From positions 124,001 to 188,000 of the forward strand of contig JAPLTG010000032.1 of assembly GCA_026398255.1 (NCBI GenBank): 64,000 bases of DNA. The letters run 5' to 3'. Positions 1-8,758 of the stretch are shown piece by piece. Both the position numbers and the translations under genes were made by a program. The DNA is from Verrucomicrobiota bacterium. GTDB lineage: Bacteria; Verrucomicrobiota; Verrucomicrobiia; Chthoniobacterales; Terrimicrobiaceae. A model generated the notes under the pieces. The model ran no database searches, had not been told where the DNA came from, and was given only the letters and a program-made list of their open reading frames with translations. Position 1 is the first letter of the stretch. Each line of letters begins with the position of its first letter.

Positions 1-432
1 TTGGTTTTTGACTTGCTGGAAGAGACCCTGAAAAAAACCAACCTCGGCGCGCTTAAGCCCGGCTCCGGCGTGAACCTCGAGCGATCCTTGGCGGTCGGCG
101 GCCGATTGGGGGGGCATTTCGTGCAGGGTCATGTGGACACGACGATCGCCCTCTGTCGCACCGAAAAACACGGAGGCGATCTTCGCTTGGATTTCGAATT
201 GCCCGCCGCGTTCGCCGGATACCTGGCCTACAAAGGCTCCGTGGCGATCAACGGCGTCAGCCTCACCGTCGCCGAAGTCGGCGAGGATTCTTTCACCGTG
301 TGGATCATCCCCCACACCGCCACGGCCACGAATCTCGGCGCTCTCCACGACGGCGAGCAAGCAAACCTCGAATGCGACATGCTCGCCAAATACACCGCGC
401 GCTTACTGCAAGTCGCCGGCCGCACAGGCTGA
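1..432 (+). CDS. ribE: Riboflavin synthase alpha chain, 5'-truncated by window edge
   Basis: This is the C-terminal ~143 residues of riboflavin synthase, which dismutates two 6,7-dimethyl-8-ribityllumazine molecules into riboflavin. The motif LGGHFVQGHVD is the hallmark at the junction of the two lumazine-binding barrels. GSVAINGVSLTVAEV and HTATATNLG follow in the second barrel. The family is usually about 200 residues, so roughly 55-60 N-terminal residues lie left of the window, and the TTG at position 1 is not a real start. The stop is at 430-432. ribD, from the same pathway, lies separately at 17585. No terminator hairpin is obvious downstream. Confidence 0.93.
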   Translation: MVFDLLEETLKKTNLGALKPGSGVNLERSLAVGGRLGGHFVQGHVDTTIALCRTEKHGGDLRLDFELPAAFAGYLAYKGSVAINGVSLTVAEVGEDSFTVWIIPHTATATNLGALHDGEQANLECDMLAKYTARLLQVAGRTG

Positions 433-1263
433 GTTCTTCCAAGATCTTTTCCTTTTTTGCGAGAGGCCCAAGTTGTAACCGCGAATCTGCTCGTTGACTG
501 CGATCCGGAAAAAGCTTCACGATAGCGCGCGAGAGGTTGACTTCTTCCTGATAGGGTGGACTTCGAGGTGGCAACCTCCTGCTTGACCCAAGACTGGAGC
601 GCCTCACACACCGCATCGTCCCGTTCCCATTACGCCGAACGCCGCCGTATCAGTAGAAATGCTGCGGCACCCCGTCCACTGGCGACTCTTAGTCACTATC
701 GCGCTGTCGCGATAGAACGCATCCTATCAAAAACAATACGAGATCGCTCTCGGGAGACGGGATCAGCACGAAAACATCCTTCGACCGCCTCGATGCTCAT
801 ATAAGGGTCCTCGGCTCTACGATCAGGGGCGCGTGATGAAAGGCGCCTGCACGCCCGCTCCCAAGTCCCTTTTCGTGGCGGTCGTTACGGCTTCGTGAAA
901 CCACTCGCTGGCCATCCCGAATATCGCAGCCTCCGTCGGCATGACATCCACGGTGACTCCTTCCACAAGCCATCGGCATATCGGCGCACCTGCTCTCGTA
1001 TCGTGGCGTCGGATAGATACAGGGACTTCAAACTGGAGAATCATCCAGCAAATCCCGAGGCATAGGGCCAGATGGTTCCTTAAGGAGTTTTGGTTTTTCT
1101 TTGAACGGGGGAGTTTTTGCCGAGTCTAAATGATTAGTAGTTTCCTCCTCAATCGCCCAGGCGTTGGAGGGGTGACCGCTCCAAGTTTTTTACCCCAACC
1201 CGAACTCATTTTCTTGATGAAATAGATCAGCTCAAAATCTCAACCAAAAATCCACTGGAGGAC
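433..1263. other. 831-bp region without an intact gene
   Basis: No intact gene could be supported here. The plus-strand frames give only short peptides without family resemblance. On the minus strand there is a decayed nucleotidyltransferase-like remnant at about 715-1044, listed separately. The last ~130 bases (1130-1263) are the leader of the GH35 gene. They are more AT-rich and end in a GGAGG ribosome-binding site about five bases before the ATG at 1264. I saw no convincing -35/-10 pair and no terminator. Confidence 0.6.
715..1044 (-). pseudogene. Remnant of a nucleotidyltransferase-like (AbiEii-type?) gene
   Basis: The open frame at 823-1044 encodes RAGAPICRWLVEGVTVDVMP followed by TEAAIFGMASEWFHEAV. 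This resembles, from memory, a nucleotidyltransferase-like family with a core of the form GAP-CRW-VDVMPT and then a Trp-aromatic-acidic-Ala stretch. It breaks off after APFITRP at a stop. Further along the same strand, about 715-800, another frame reads SKDVFVLIPSPESDL, like the family's later D-E-D-hydrophobic segment. The joining piece (normally about a dozen residues) and the N-terminus are missing. The pattern is that of a decayed gene with indels. The exact family is uncertain. Confidence 0.5.
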
Positions 1264-3588
1264 ATGGCTATGATCACAAGCGCACTAAAAACCGTTTCTG
1301 CTACGGGATTGGGTCTGACGATGGCGCTTATTCCGCAGGTGGAGGTTGAGCCAAGGGTTTTGATTGTTGGAAAGCCGGGGCCGGTTGCTTCGGGATACTT
1401 TAAGCTCGGTGCCAATAAAGATCCTGCGGGTCGTGAAATTTCGGTTAATAGCCGGCATCTCATTCTTGATGGGAAACCTTGGTTTCCGGTGATCGGGGAG
1501 TTTCATTTTTCCAGGCACCCGCAATCGGAATGGCGCGAGTCTTTGATCAAAATGCGGGATGGGGGAATCCGGGTCGTTTCCACTTATGTCTTCTGGAATC
1601 ATCATGAGGAAATCGAGGGCGTTTGGGATTGGGATGGGCGTAAAAATCTCCGCAGTTTTCTCGAGACCTGCAGGGAGTTGGGCTTGATGGCCTTGGTGCG
1701 AATCGGGCCTTGGTGCAATGGCGAGGCGCGATTTGGAGGATTTCCGGACTGGATCGAGAAAAGCCAAAAGTGGTCACCGCCGGAGCGTTGGGGGTTGAGG
1801 CCGGAGCATCCGGAATACCTCGCCTCGGTGCAGCGACTCTATCATCAGATCGGCCTGCAAATGCAGGGTCACCTTTGGAAGGATGGCGGGCCGGTGGTCG
1901 GGATCCAACTCGACAACGAGTATTCGGGCCCTTCGAAATATCTGATGTTTCTCAAAAAACTCGCGATCGAGTCTGGCATGGATGTGCCGCTTTTTACGAA
2001 GACGGGTTGGCCTCGGATGGTCGATCCGATGCCGGAGGGCGAGGTGATCCCTTTTTATGGGGCGTATGCGGAGGCGGCTTGGGAGGGATCAACGGAGGTT
2101 TCCGCCGACATCGCCTACAATTACCTTTTCCGGGCTCAGCGAATTGATGAATCCATTGCCAGCGATGTGAATACGGTCTCCGGCGCGGAGGATTCCGAAA
2201 GCCGGGATCGGTATCCCTTTCTGACTGCGGAGACAGGCAGTGGAATGTTCGTTTCGTATCACCGCCGGAGTCGTCTGGACCCGCGAGATTCGGCAACGCT
2301 CGCTCTCTGCCAGATCGGCAGCGGCTGTGCGGGGATCGGCTATTACATGTATCACGGCGGCGAGAATCCGGACGGCAAGCTCACGACCCTGCAAAAATCC
2401 ACCGTCAACGGCGATGTGTTTGATATCGCGGTTAAATCCTACGATTTCCAAGCTCCGATCGGGCAGTTTGGACAAATTCGGCCCCACTATCATTGGCTCA
2501 GGAGGTTGAATTTATTCCTTGAGGATTTCGGCGGGGATTTGGCGCAGATGCCTGCATTCCTGCCAGCGAGTAACTCGGTTAATCCAACCAATACCTCGGA
2601 CTTGCGGTGGAGCGTGCGGTCGGATGGCCAATCGGGGGTGGTGTTTGTGAACAATTATCAACGCCTCCAGTCAATGCCTGAACATCGGCAGGTTCGATTC
2701 GAGGTTCGGCTTCCCAATGGGATGCGCGCCACCTTCCCGGAATCTCCCGTCACCATCCCGGCCGATGCGTTTTTCTTCTGGCCGTTCCACTGGGATTTGA
2801 ACGGCATTCGACTCCTCCATGCAACGGCCCAACCACTCCTCAAAGAAGAGGATGGTGAGGGGGGAATGACCGTGGTTTTCGCCGAAACTCCCCGGGTGAC
2901 TGCAGAGTTTGTCTTTGATCCAGCCACTTTGAAAAATTCTTCCGAGACGGAAAAACCAGTCGTGATCAAGCCGGGCATCTCGCAACCCATCGAATTGATT
3001 GGGGCGGATGGACGCGTGTTGAGGGTCGTCCTTTTAAGCGAAAAAGATTCACTCTTGCTGCAACGCAAAACCAAAACCTCGAAGCTGGAGTTTGAAGAAT
3101 TTCCTCAAATGAGATCCACCCCAGTCACTCTGGAGCTCGTTGAGAACATCGGCATGCTCCGTGATTGGCGCTCGTCGAATCCGGAATTCCAATTGCCCGT
3201 TGCGCCGGCTGATTCGGATTTTCAAGAGGCCTCGGTGTGGAGGCTCCGATTGCCCGAGGGCTTGGATATGAAAGGCAATCCGATCTTGCGAATTCACTAC
3301 CAGGGTGATGTGGCCCGACTGCTGTTGAATGGGCGATTGATTAATGACAACTTCTACAACGGCGAGGTCTTCGAGATAGGGCTTCGGAGGTTCGCGCCTG
3401 AAATCCTCACTGGCGAACTGAAACTCCAAATCCTCCCCTTGCAGGAGGCGATGCCGGTTTATTTCGAGCCGGGGGCTAAGCCTCGTTTCAACGCAGAAGG
3501 TATCGCACTCAAAATCGAGCGCGTGGAGATTGTGGAACGAGTGAGCGAGCAGCTTGCTAACTTGGCTGCCAAAAAAATAGCGGATTGA
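1264..3588 (+). CDS. Glycoside hydrolase family 35 beta-galactosidase-like protein
   Basis: This 774-aa protein belongs to the GH35 beta-galactosidase superfamily, which removes terminal beta-galactosyl residues from glycans. After a hydrophobic N-terminus that could be a signal peptide (residues ~3-23) comes the TIM-barrel start, LILDGKPWFPVIGEFHFSR, and then TYVFWNHHE. The acid/base glutamate is probably E219 in QLDNEYSG, where most members have ENEY. The nucleophile candidate is E323 in LTAETGSG. Residues beyond ~450 look like beta-rich accessory domains. A GGAGG site precedes the ATG. It stands alone, with the next gene convergent. The substrate cannot be told from sequence, and plant polysaccharide or host glycan are both possible. 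Confidence 0.85.
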   Translation: MAMITSALKTVSATGLGLTMALIPQVEVEPRVLIVGKPGPVASGYFKLGANKDPAGREISVNSRHLILDGKPWFPVIGEFHFSRHPQSEWRESLIKMRDGGIRVVSTYVFWNHHEEIEGVWDWDGRKNLRSFLETCRELGLMALVRIGPWCNGEARFGGFPDWIEKSQKWSPPERWGLRPEHPEYLASVQRLYHQIGLQMQGHLWKDGGPVVGIQLDNEYSGPSKYLMFLKKLAIESGMDVPLFTKTGWPRMVDPMPEGEVIPFYGAYAEAAWEGSTEVSADIAYNYLFRAQRIDESIASDVNTVSGAEDSESRDRYPFLTAETGSGMFVSYHRRSRLDPRDSATLALCQIGSGCAGIGYYMYHGGENPDGKLTTLQKSTVNGDVFDIAVKSYDFQAPIGQFGQIRPHYHWLRRLNLFLEDFGGDLAQMPAFLPASNSVNPTNTSDLRWSVRSDGQSGVVFVNNYQRLQSMPEHRQVRFEVRLPNGMRATFPESPVTIPADAFFFWPFHWDLNGIRLLHATAQPLLKEEDGEGGMTVVFAETPRVTAEFVFDPATLKNSSETEKPVVIKPGISQPIELIGADGRVLRVVLLSEKDSLLLQRKTKTSKLEFEEFPQMRSTPVTLELVENIGMLRDWRSSNPEFQLPVAPADSDFQEASVWRLRLPEGLDMKGNPILRIHYQGDVARLLLNGRLINDNFYNGEVFEIGLRRFAPEILTGELKLQILPLQEAMPVYFEPGAKPRFNAEGIALKIERVEIVERVSEQLANLAAKKIAD

Positions 3589-3737
3589 CCTCAGGAAAAC
3601 TTGGATCCGAGCAATGGGAATGTTTTCCAAAAAAGACGGGCGCGCGCAAAGAGCGACCTGACGAACTCGTTGGGTATACCAATCCGAAGAATGGGGCTGA
3701 GAATTGCCGGTAGGACGGCATGGTTTTTTTCGAAGGG

Positions 3738-5378
3738 CTACGACTCGAGTTGGAGAGTGATCGTGGTGGTATCGCTGACTTCGGAAGGGCCGAAGTATTG
3801 GATGGCGCCGGGAAACGCGTAGGAGGTTTCCTTGGCCCAAGTGGCTCGGTGTTTTTCAAATTCGCGGAAAGCGGGGCTGTCGAGTTCGACGAGGGCTTTT
3901 TTAATAACGGGAACCATTTTGCCGTGGCGGCGTTCCATGTTCATCATCTGGGCCATGGGGACTCCGCCCGCCTGCCATTGCGCGGCGGGCTTGGTGAGGC
4001 CGCGGACGGAGCAGATGTAGCCGGTGAGTTTTTCCCGGATGAGAAGCGCGGCGGTGAAACCGAGTGTGTAGCAGTAGTCGGCATCGAAATTCGACGGAAA
4101 CGCACAGCGTCCCTCGTAGCCGAAGTAGTGGGGCAGGGGAGCGAAACTGCCTTTATAAGTGCCGGCCGACTTGAGGTCGTTCAGGCGGGCTTCCACAAGG
4201 TCGATGAGGAGGCGCTGGGTATCGATGCGGGCGACCTGGACATTGCCGTGCGGGTCGCGGTCGAGGATGAGTTGGTTGGCGATGTCGTCGGGGAGGGATT
4301 TGTAGAGGCTGGCAGAGGGGGCGGTGAGTTTTTCGGCGACGAAGGCGCGCTTGGCGGGGAGGTCGGCCAAGGCGTTGAAGGCATCGCCGTGGTGGGCGAG
4401 TGTTTCGTTGAGTTCGCCGATGAGGACTCCCATTTCGGGAACGAATTCGATCAAACCTTCGGGAATGAGGACGGTTCCGAATTTTTCGCCGTTGGCGGCG
4501 CGTTGGGCGACGGTGTTGGCGATGTCATCGACGATGTTTTTGAGGGTGAGTTGGCGCTGGGCGACTTCCTCGGAAATGAGCGTGATGTTTGGGTGAGTCT
4601 GGAGAGCGCACTCGAGACCGATGTGCGAAGCCGAGCGGCCCATGAGCTTGATGAAGTGCCAGTATTTTCGCGCCGAGATGGCATCGCGCTGAATGTTTCC
4701 GATGAGGTCGGAGTAGACTTTGCAGGCGGTGTCGAAGCCAAAGCTGGTCTCGATGTGTTCGCCTTTGAGGTCGCCATCGATGGTCTTGGGAACGCCGACA
4801 ATCGTGAGCGGGGCTTGGCGGGAGGCGGCGAATTCAGCGAGTTTGGAGGCGTTCGAATTCGAGTCATCACCGCCGATGACGACCAGCGCGGTGAGGTTGC
4901 GGGATTTGGCGGTCTCGAGGGCCTTCAGGAAATCCTGTTCGGATTCCAGCTTGGTGCGGCCGGAGCCGATGATGTCGAAGCCGCCGGTGTTTCGGTAGCT
5001 TTCCAGAAGCTTGGCATCGATCTCCGTGCCGTTATTGGTGAGAAGGCCTTCTGGGCCATTGCGGAATCCAATGAGGGAGCTTTCGGGGTGGATTTGTTTA
5101 ATGGCATCGAAGATTCCCGCGATCACATTGTGTCCACCAGGCGCTGGGCCACCAGAGAGGATCACGCCGACAACGATAGGAGCTGGCTTTGCCGCCTCCG
5201 TGCCTGAAGAGAAGCTCACGGCGGGCAGGTGGAATGTGTTTGGGAAAAGACTTTGGATTTCGGCGTCCGTGTTGGAGGGGAGAGAGGTTTTGTTGGCTGT
5301 GGAGTGGACGGACAGCGAGGCGGGAAGTTTGGGTTGATAAGCAGCGCGGGCTTTGGCGAGCGAGGTTTGATGCAACAT
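3738..5378 (-). CDS. pfp: Pyrophosphate-fructose 6-phosphate 1-phosphotransferase
   Basis: This 546-aa enzyme interconverts fructose 6-phosphate and fructose 1,6-bisphosphate using pyrophosphate, a reversible glycolytic step in the cytosol. The phosphofructokinase core is clear: VGVILSGGPAPGGHNV at about residues 70-85, VIGGDDSNSNA, and PKTIDGDLKG. The GGDD and PKTIDGD signatures are those of PPi-dependent rather than ATP-dependent enzymes, and the length fits the long, plant beta-like class. The N-terminal SLAKARAAYQPKLP also fits that class. It lies 32 bp downstream of waaA on the same strand, probably as the last gene of that transcript. A long plus-strand frame across it is only its shadow. 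Confidence 0.93.
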   Translation of the reverse strand: MLHQTSLAKARAAYQPKLPASLSVHSTANKTSLPSNTDAEIQSLFPNTFHLPAVSFSSGTEAAKPAPIVVGVILSGGPAPGGHNVIAGIFDAIKQIHPESSLIGFRNGPEGLLTNNGTEIDAKLLESYRNTGGFDIIGSGRTKLESEQDFLKALETAKSRNLTALVVIGGDDSNSNASKLAEFAASRQAPLTIVGVPKTIDGDLKGEHIETSFGFDTACKVYSDLIGNIQRDAISARKYWHFIKLMGRSASHIGLECALQTHPNITLISEEVAQRQLTLKNIVDDIANTVAQRAANGEKFGTVLIPEGLIEFVPEMGVLIGELNETLAHHGDAFNALADLPAKRAFVAEKLTAPSASLYKSLPDDIANQLILDRDPHGNVQVARIDTQRLLIDLVEARLNDLKSAGTYKGSFAPLPHYFGYEGRCAFPSNFDADYCYTLGFTAALLIREKLTGYICSVRGLTKPAAQWQAGGVPMAQMMNMERRHGKMVPVIKKALVELDSPAFREFEKHRATWAKETSYAFPGAIQYFGPSEVSDTTTITLQLES

Positions 5379-5410
5379 GGTTGGGATGGGTTGGTTGATT
5401 TTTTAGGAAA

Positions 5411-6721
5411 CTAAAAGCGAGGGGTGGCTTGCAGGAAGCCTTGAATTATTTGGACGGTGCGATGGGTGGCGCTGCGGTGGATTTCAAGACAGGCTGCTGC
5501 GGAATGGACCATTGACTGGCGGAGTTCGGGAGAGCGGAGGAGTTCATCCAAGGCGGATTCCAGTGATTCCGCGTCGCGCACTTCCATGGCTCCCTCGGCT
5601 TTTAAAAAGGAGGAAACGAGTGATGCGAAATTCTGCATGTTCGGTCCAAAAACAACTGGCACTCCTGCTGCAACTGCCTCGGCGGGATTTTGCCCGCCCT
5701 CTGCCAGAAGGCTTTTTCCGATAAAGACGACGCAGGCGCATCGATACCAATTTGCCAACTCGCCGGTTGTGTCGACGAGCAGGAGGTCGGGCTTTTCATT
5801 AGGACTCGGATCGGTTCTTCGGGCCACTTTAAGGCCTCTCTGTTGAAGTTGCGCGGCGACATCGTTGGATCTTTCCTGATGGCGCGGGACGATGATCAAA
5901 AACAAGTTTGGGTGAGCTTTTCGGAGATTTTGGTAAACCTCCGAAACAAGGAGTTCCTCGCCATCGAAAGTGCTCCCGGCAACGATCGTTGGGCTTCCTC
6001 TCGTAACTCCCAGTGTTTCGAGAACAGGCCAAAAATCCCGCGCAGGTCGAGGGGCTGCTGCTGCATCGTCGAATTTGATACTGCCTGTGACTTGGAGCTT
6101 GGAGGGTTCCACTCCTAAGGAAATCCAGCGTTCCTTGTCGCTGGGCTCTTGAAGGCAAAGGGTGCTGATTTGGTTGAAAATCGGGGCAGCAATCCAACGG
6201 AGCTTTTGATAGCGGGCTTCGGAACGGCGTGAAAGCCGGGCATTCACCAGCACGACCGGACAATCGATTCTCTTGGCTTCGCACACGCAATTCGGCCAGA
6301 CCTCCGCCTCGACAAGGATCAAAACCCGCGGGCGGATCAATCGCATGGCCCGCCGGGCGACCGGGTAGAAATCCACGGGATTGTAGATAGGCTCAAGCCA
6401 TGAGGTCTTGCGTGTGGCGGCGAGTTTGAAGCCGGTGGAGGTGGTCGTGGAGAGGACGAACTCCAAAGAGGAATCGGATTCGCGAAGGGCTTGGATGAGC
6501 TTCATCGCGATGTTCACCTCGCCGACGCTCACCGCATGAATCCAAATGCGGGCGGTGCCGGCGATTTTTCGCTCCACGCCCTCGGAGTAAATAGCGAAGC
6601 GTTGCCAGAATTTGTGGCGGTATTTTCCGCGCCGAATCATTCGAAGAAGGAATCCCGGGAGCAGCAGGACCAGAACGACAGGGAAGAGAAGATTATATAG
6701 GAGACGAATCCAGAAAATCAT
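5411..6721 (-). CDS. waaA: 3-deoxy-D-manno-octulosonic acid (Kdo) transferase
   Basis: WaaA (GT30) transfers Kdo from CMP-Kdo to lipid IVA at the inner face of the cytoplasmic membrane. The 436-aa protein has an N-terminal membrane anchor (residues ~4-26). It also has the conserved IWIHAVSVGEV segment near residue 60, the VLVEAEVWPN motif, and a C-terminal GT-B donor half with GGQNPAEAVAAGVPVVFGP. Its start overlaps the rsmD stop as ATGA, so the two are translationally coupled. kdsD at 21879 supplies an earlier step of Kdo synthesis. Domain order and length are normal. The number of Kdo units it adds cannot be inferred. Confidence 0.95.
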   Translation of the reverse strand: MIFWIRLLYNLLFPVVLVLLLPGFLLRMIRRGKYRHKFWQRFAIYSEGVERKIAGTARIWIHAVSVGEVNIAMKLIQALRESDSSLEFVLSTTTSTGFKLAATRKTSWLEPIYNPVDFYPVARRAMRLIRPRVLILVEAEVWPNCVCEAKRIDCPVVLVNARLSRRSEARYQKLRWIAAPIFNQISTLCLQEPSDKERWISLGVEPSKLQVTGSIKFDDAAAAPRPARDFWPVLETLGVTRGSPTIVAGSTFDGEELLVSEVYQNLRKAHPNLFLIIVPRHQERSNDVAAQLQQRGLKVARRTDPSPNEKPDLLLVDTTGELANWYRCACVVFIGKSLLAEGGQNPAEAVAAGVPVVFGPNMQNFASLVSSFLKAEGAMEVRDAESLESALDELLRSPELRQSMVHSAAACLEIHRSATHRTVQIIQGFLQATPRF

Positions 6722-7269
6722 CGTGCGGCGAGGTAGAGAATTTCGCTGCCGCCGTAGCGACGGGACTTCACGAGATCGAAGAGCGAGTCAGGGGAAATTT
6801 TTGTGTTGGCATTTTTTTCCAAAACAAAAAGCCCTCCGGGCTTGAGGGCGGCGGCGAGTTTGGCGGATGTCACGAGTGCGGCGGCGTGGTCTGTGTCATC
6901 TGGCTTTTTTGAATAGGGAGGGTCAGCGAAAATGAGGTCGTAGCTCGCCTCATTCGCATAGAGATCTAGGAATCGGTAGGCATCGACGGTCTGGATATTT
7001 CCGTCCACCCCAGCCATGCGAAGGTTTTCCTGAATGCATCGGGAGCAGGAGGTGTTGCTATCCACAAAAACGGCTTTGGCTGCTCCACGACTCAGCGCCT
7101 CGATTCCCATAGCTCCAGAGCCCGCGAAGAGATCAAGAACGCTTGCGTCGGGAACAAGGTCGCCAAGGCTCGAAAAAATCGCCGCCCGCACGCGGTCCAT
7201 CGTGGGACGCAACCCGTCGAGGGGGGCTTTGAGGGGGCGTCCGCCCGCGCTGCCGGCAATAATCCGCAT
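6718..7269 (-). CDS. rsmD: 16S rRNA (guanine966-N2)-methyltransferase RsmD
   Basis: RsmD methylates N2 of G966 in 16S rRNA during 30S assembly. The 183-aa protein begins MRIIAGSAGGRPLKAP and has LRPTMDRVRAAIFSSL, both conserved in the family. It carries the SAM-binding VLDLFAGSGAMGIEALSRGA at about residues 44-63 and the catalytic FADPPYSKK near residue 117. It lies between an AsmA-like gene (7 bp upstream) and waaA (ATGA overlap), so it is a housekeeping passenger in an envelope operon. Nothing unusual is seen. Confidence 0.95.
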   Translation of the reverse strand: MRIIAGSAGGRPLKAPLDGLRPTMDRVRAAIFSSLGDLVPDASVLDLFAGSGAMGIEALSRGAAKAVFVDSNTSCSRCIQENLRMAGVDGNIQTVDAYRFLDLYANEASYDLIFADPPYSKKPDDTDHAAALVTSAKLAAALKPGGLFVLEKNANTKISPDSLFDLVKSRRYGGSEILYLAAR

Positions 7270-7276
7270 TCGAAAA

Positions 7277-8722
7277 TCAGGGGGCGGAATTCGCCTCGGA
7301 AGCGGGTTTGTTTTTCTGTTTCTGCGGAGTGCGAAGAAGGTTTTTCAGAAGCCCTCCCACATCCTGGCCAATCCGTAGCCCGACCATTTTATCAAGCAAG
7401 TCGCTCTTCGGGCGGTCGAGCGATCCGGTGATCGAGAATGGCATGTGTGTGTAGCCTTCTGTTTCGGAGGGCTGGAAATTTTTCCCAAGGAGGCCGCGAG
7501 TTTCCTTGCGGAGTTTATCGTTCACATGGAGACGGGCATTCATGTCGAGGTCGCCGTTGAATCCGGCGGTTCCCGTGGCATCGATCATGAGATTCTCCGA
7601 GGTGAGTTGAAGCTCCTCAACGGTCACACGGCTGTCGCGAATGGAGAAAACGGCCTCGGCATTTTTGAGTGCCAGCATCCGCAATTCGTCCACGCGGAGG
7701 AGTTCACCGAGTTGGCGGATCAATTCGATGGGTTCCATGCGGGCTTCGAGCAAATTCACTTCGGCGGTGCCGTGGAAGCTCTCAGGTTTTCCAGCCATTC
7801 CTTCGAGGGCGATTTTGGCATTGAGCAAGCCTTGAGCGCCGTTGGCATTGACCCCGGAGTCGGCGATGAGTTTTTGGATCGAGGCATTGGCGACTTGGCC
7901 GGTGAATCCAAAGGTGTTGTCAGGCAGCCATTCCAACTGCCCGGTCAGAGGTCCATCGGCCAAGGTCGCTTGAATGTCCGGAAGACTCAAATGTCCCGAG
8001 TCCCATTCGAATTTCCCCGAAAAATCGCGACTATTGATCGAGCTCCAAAGCGCTGCGCGGGCGATCCGGTAGCTTCCCTTGAATTGTTTTTTCACATGGT
8101 GGCCCGCACTCACAAACACGCCCTCGATTTGGAGGATTTTTTTCCCGTTCGTGTTGAAAAAAGCCGCCCGGCCGTTTTGAACATGGAATGATTGAATTTG
8201 TGCCGGAGGCATCTGCTGGCGGGGCTTGAGCGGGGAGGAAGGTAGTTGAGTTTGAACAAGACCGGAGGCATCGCCTGGAAGGTGATCCGAGGGAAGGGCG
8301 GTCAAGACTGGTGATTCGTTTGCCGGCACGGGTTCAGGTGGCTCGGCTTGGGGTTTATTTTGGGGCTCAGTCTGGCGAATCGCGAGGGTGGGGGAGATGA
8401 AGGAGAGGTTTTTTACGACCAAACGACCTTGGGCCAATGCGAAAAGGTCGAGACGGAGGTGGATTTTTTGAACTTCCAGAATGGGAAACTTGAAGCCGCT
8501 GGGGCCGGGAATTGTCAGGCCCGAAATCGTCATGCCGGACCAGGGCGTGTAGTAAGTCTGACGAATCTGAGCTGGGGCTCCGACTTCTCGCGAAATCGTA
8601 TCGCGAAGTCGCGTTTGCACGGCTCCGGATTGAAGGTAGATATTGACGAATAAAACTGCGGCGGCCCACAAAATGAGGAGTCCGCCAACTCCGATCAGAA
8701 TTGGCTTGGCAATTGGATGCAC
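7277..8722 (-). CDS. AsmA-like inner-membrane/periplasmic protein
   Basis: This 481-aa protein has one N-terminal transmembrane segment (residues ~8-30) and then a long beta-rich periplasmic body, the layout of AsmA-family proteins linked to lipid transport and outer-membrane homeostasis. SREVGAPAQIRQTYYTPWSGMTISGL near residues 45-70 is typical of the AsmA N-terminal repeat. PFSITGSLDRPKSDLL near the C-terminus matches the usual ending. A Pro-rich linker occupies about residues 118-170. It is first in the run leading to rsmD, waaA and pfp, and is divergent from the lipid kinase at 8759. The molecular role is inferred only from fold and context. Confidence 0.7.
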   Translation of the reverse strand: MHPIAKPILIGVGGLLILWAAAVLFVNIYLQSGAVQTRLRDTISREVGAPAQIRQTYYTPWSGMTISGLTIPGPSGFKFPILEVQKIHLRLDLFALAQGRLVVKNLSFISPTLAIRQTEPQNKPQAEPPEPVPANESPVLTALPSDHLPGDASGLVQTQLPSSPLKPRQQMPPAQIQSFHVQNGRAAFFNTNGKKILQIEGVFVSAGHHVKKQFKGSYRIARAALWSSINSRDFSGKFEWDSGHLSLPDIQATLADGPLTGQLEWLPDNTFGFTGQVANASIQKLIADSGVNANGAQGLLNAKIALEGMAGKPESFHGTAEVNLLEARMEPIELIRQLGELLRVDELRMLALKNAEAVFSIRDSRVTVEELQLTSENLMIDATGTAGFNGDLDMNARLHVNDKLRKETRGLLGKNFQPSETEGYTHMPFSITGSLDRPKSDLLDKMVGLRIGQDVGGLLKNLLRTPQKQKNKPASEANSAP

Positions 8723-8758
8723 GGCGTGAAGCTACGACCTTTTCCGAGAAAGTGAAGT

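Noticed and set aside
228-611. 127-aa and 103-aa minus-strand frames next to the ribE end
   Set aside because: They overlap the ribE coding sequence on the opposite strand, show no motif, and are not joined to the nucleotidyltransferase remnant in one frame.
3049-3840. 263-aa minus-strand open frame
   Set aside because: It lies opposite the 3' part of the GH35 gene and has no recognisable domain; the GH35 frame is clearly the coding one.
3720-5207. 495-aa open frame on the plus strand
   Set aside because: It is the antisense shadow of the PPi-phosphofructokinase gene, with a Gly/Val/Glu-skewed composition typical of reverse frames and no family motif.
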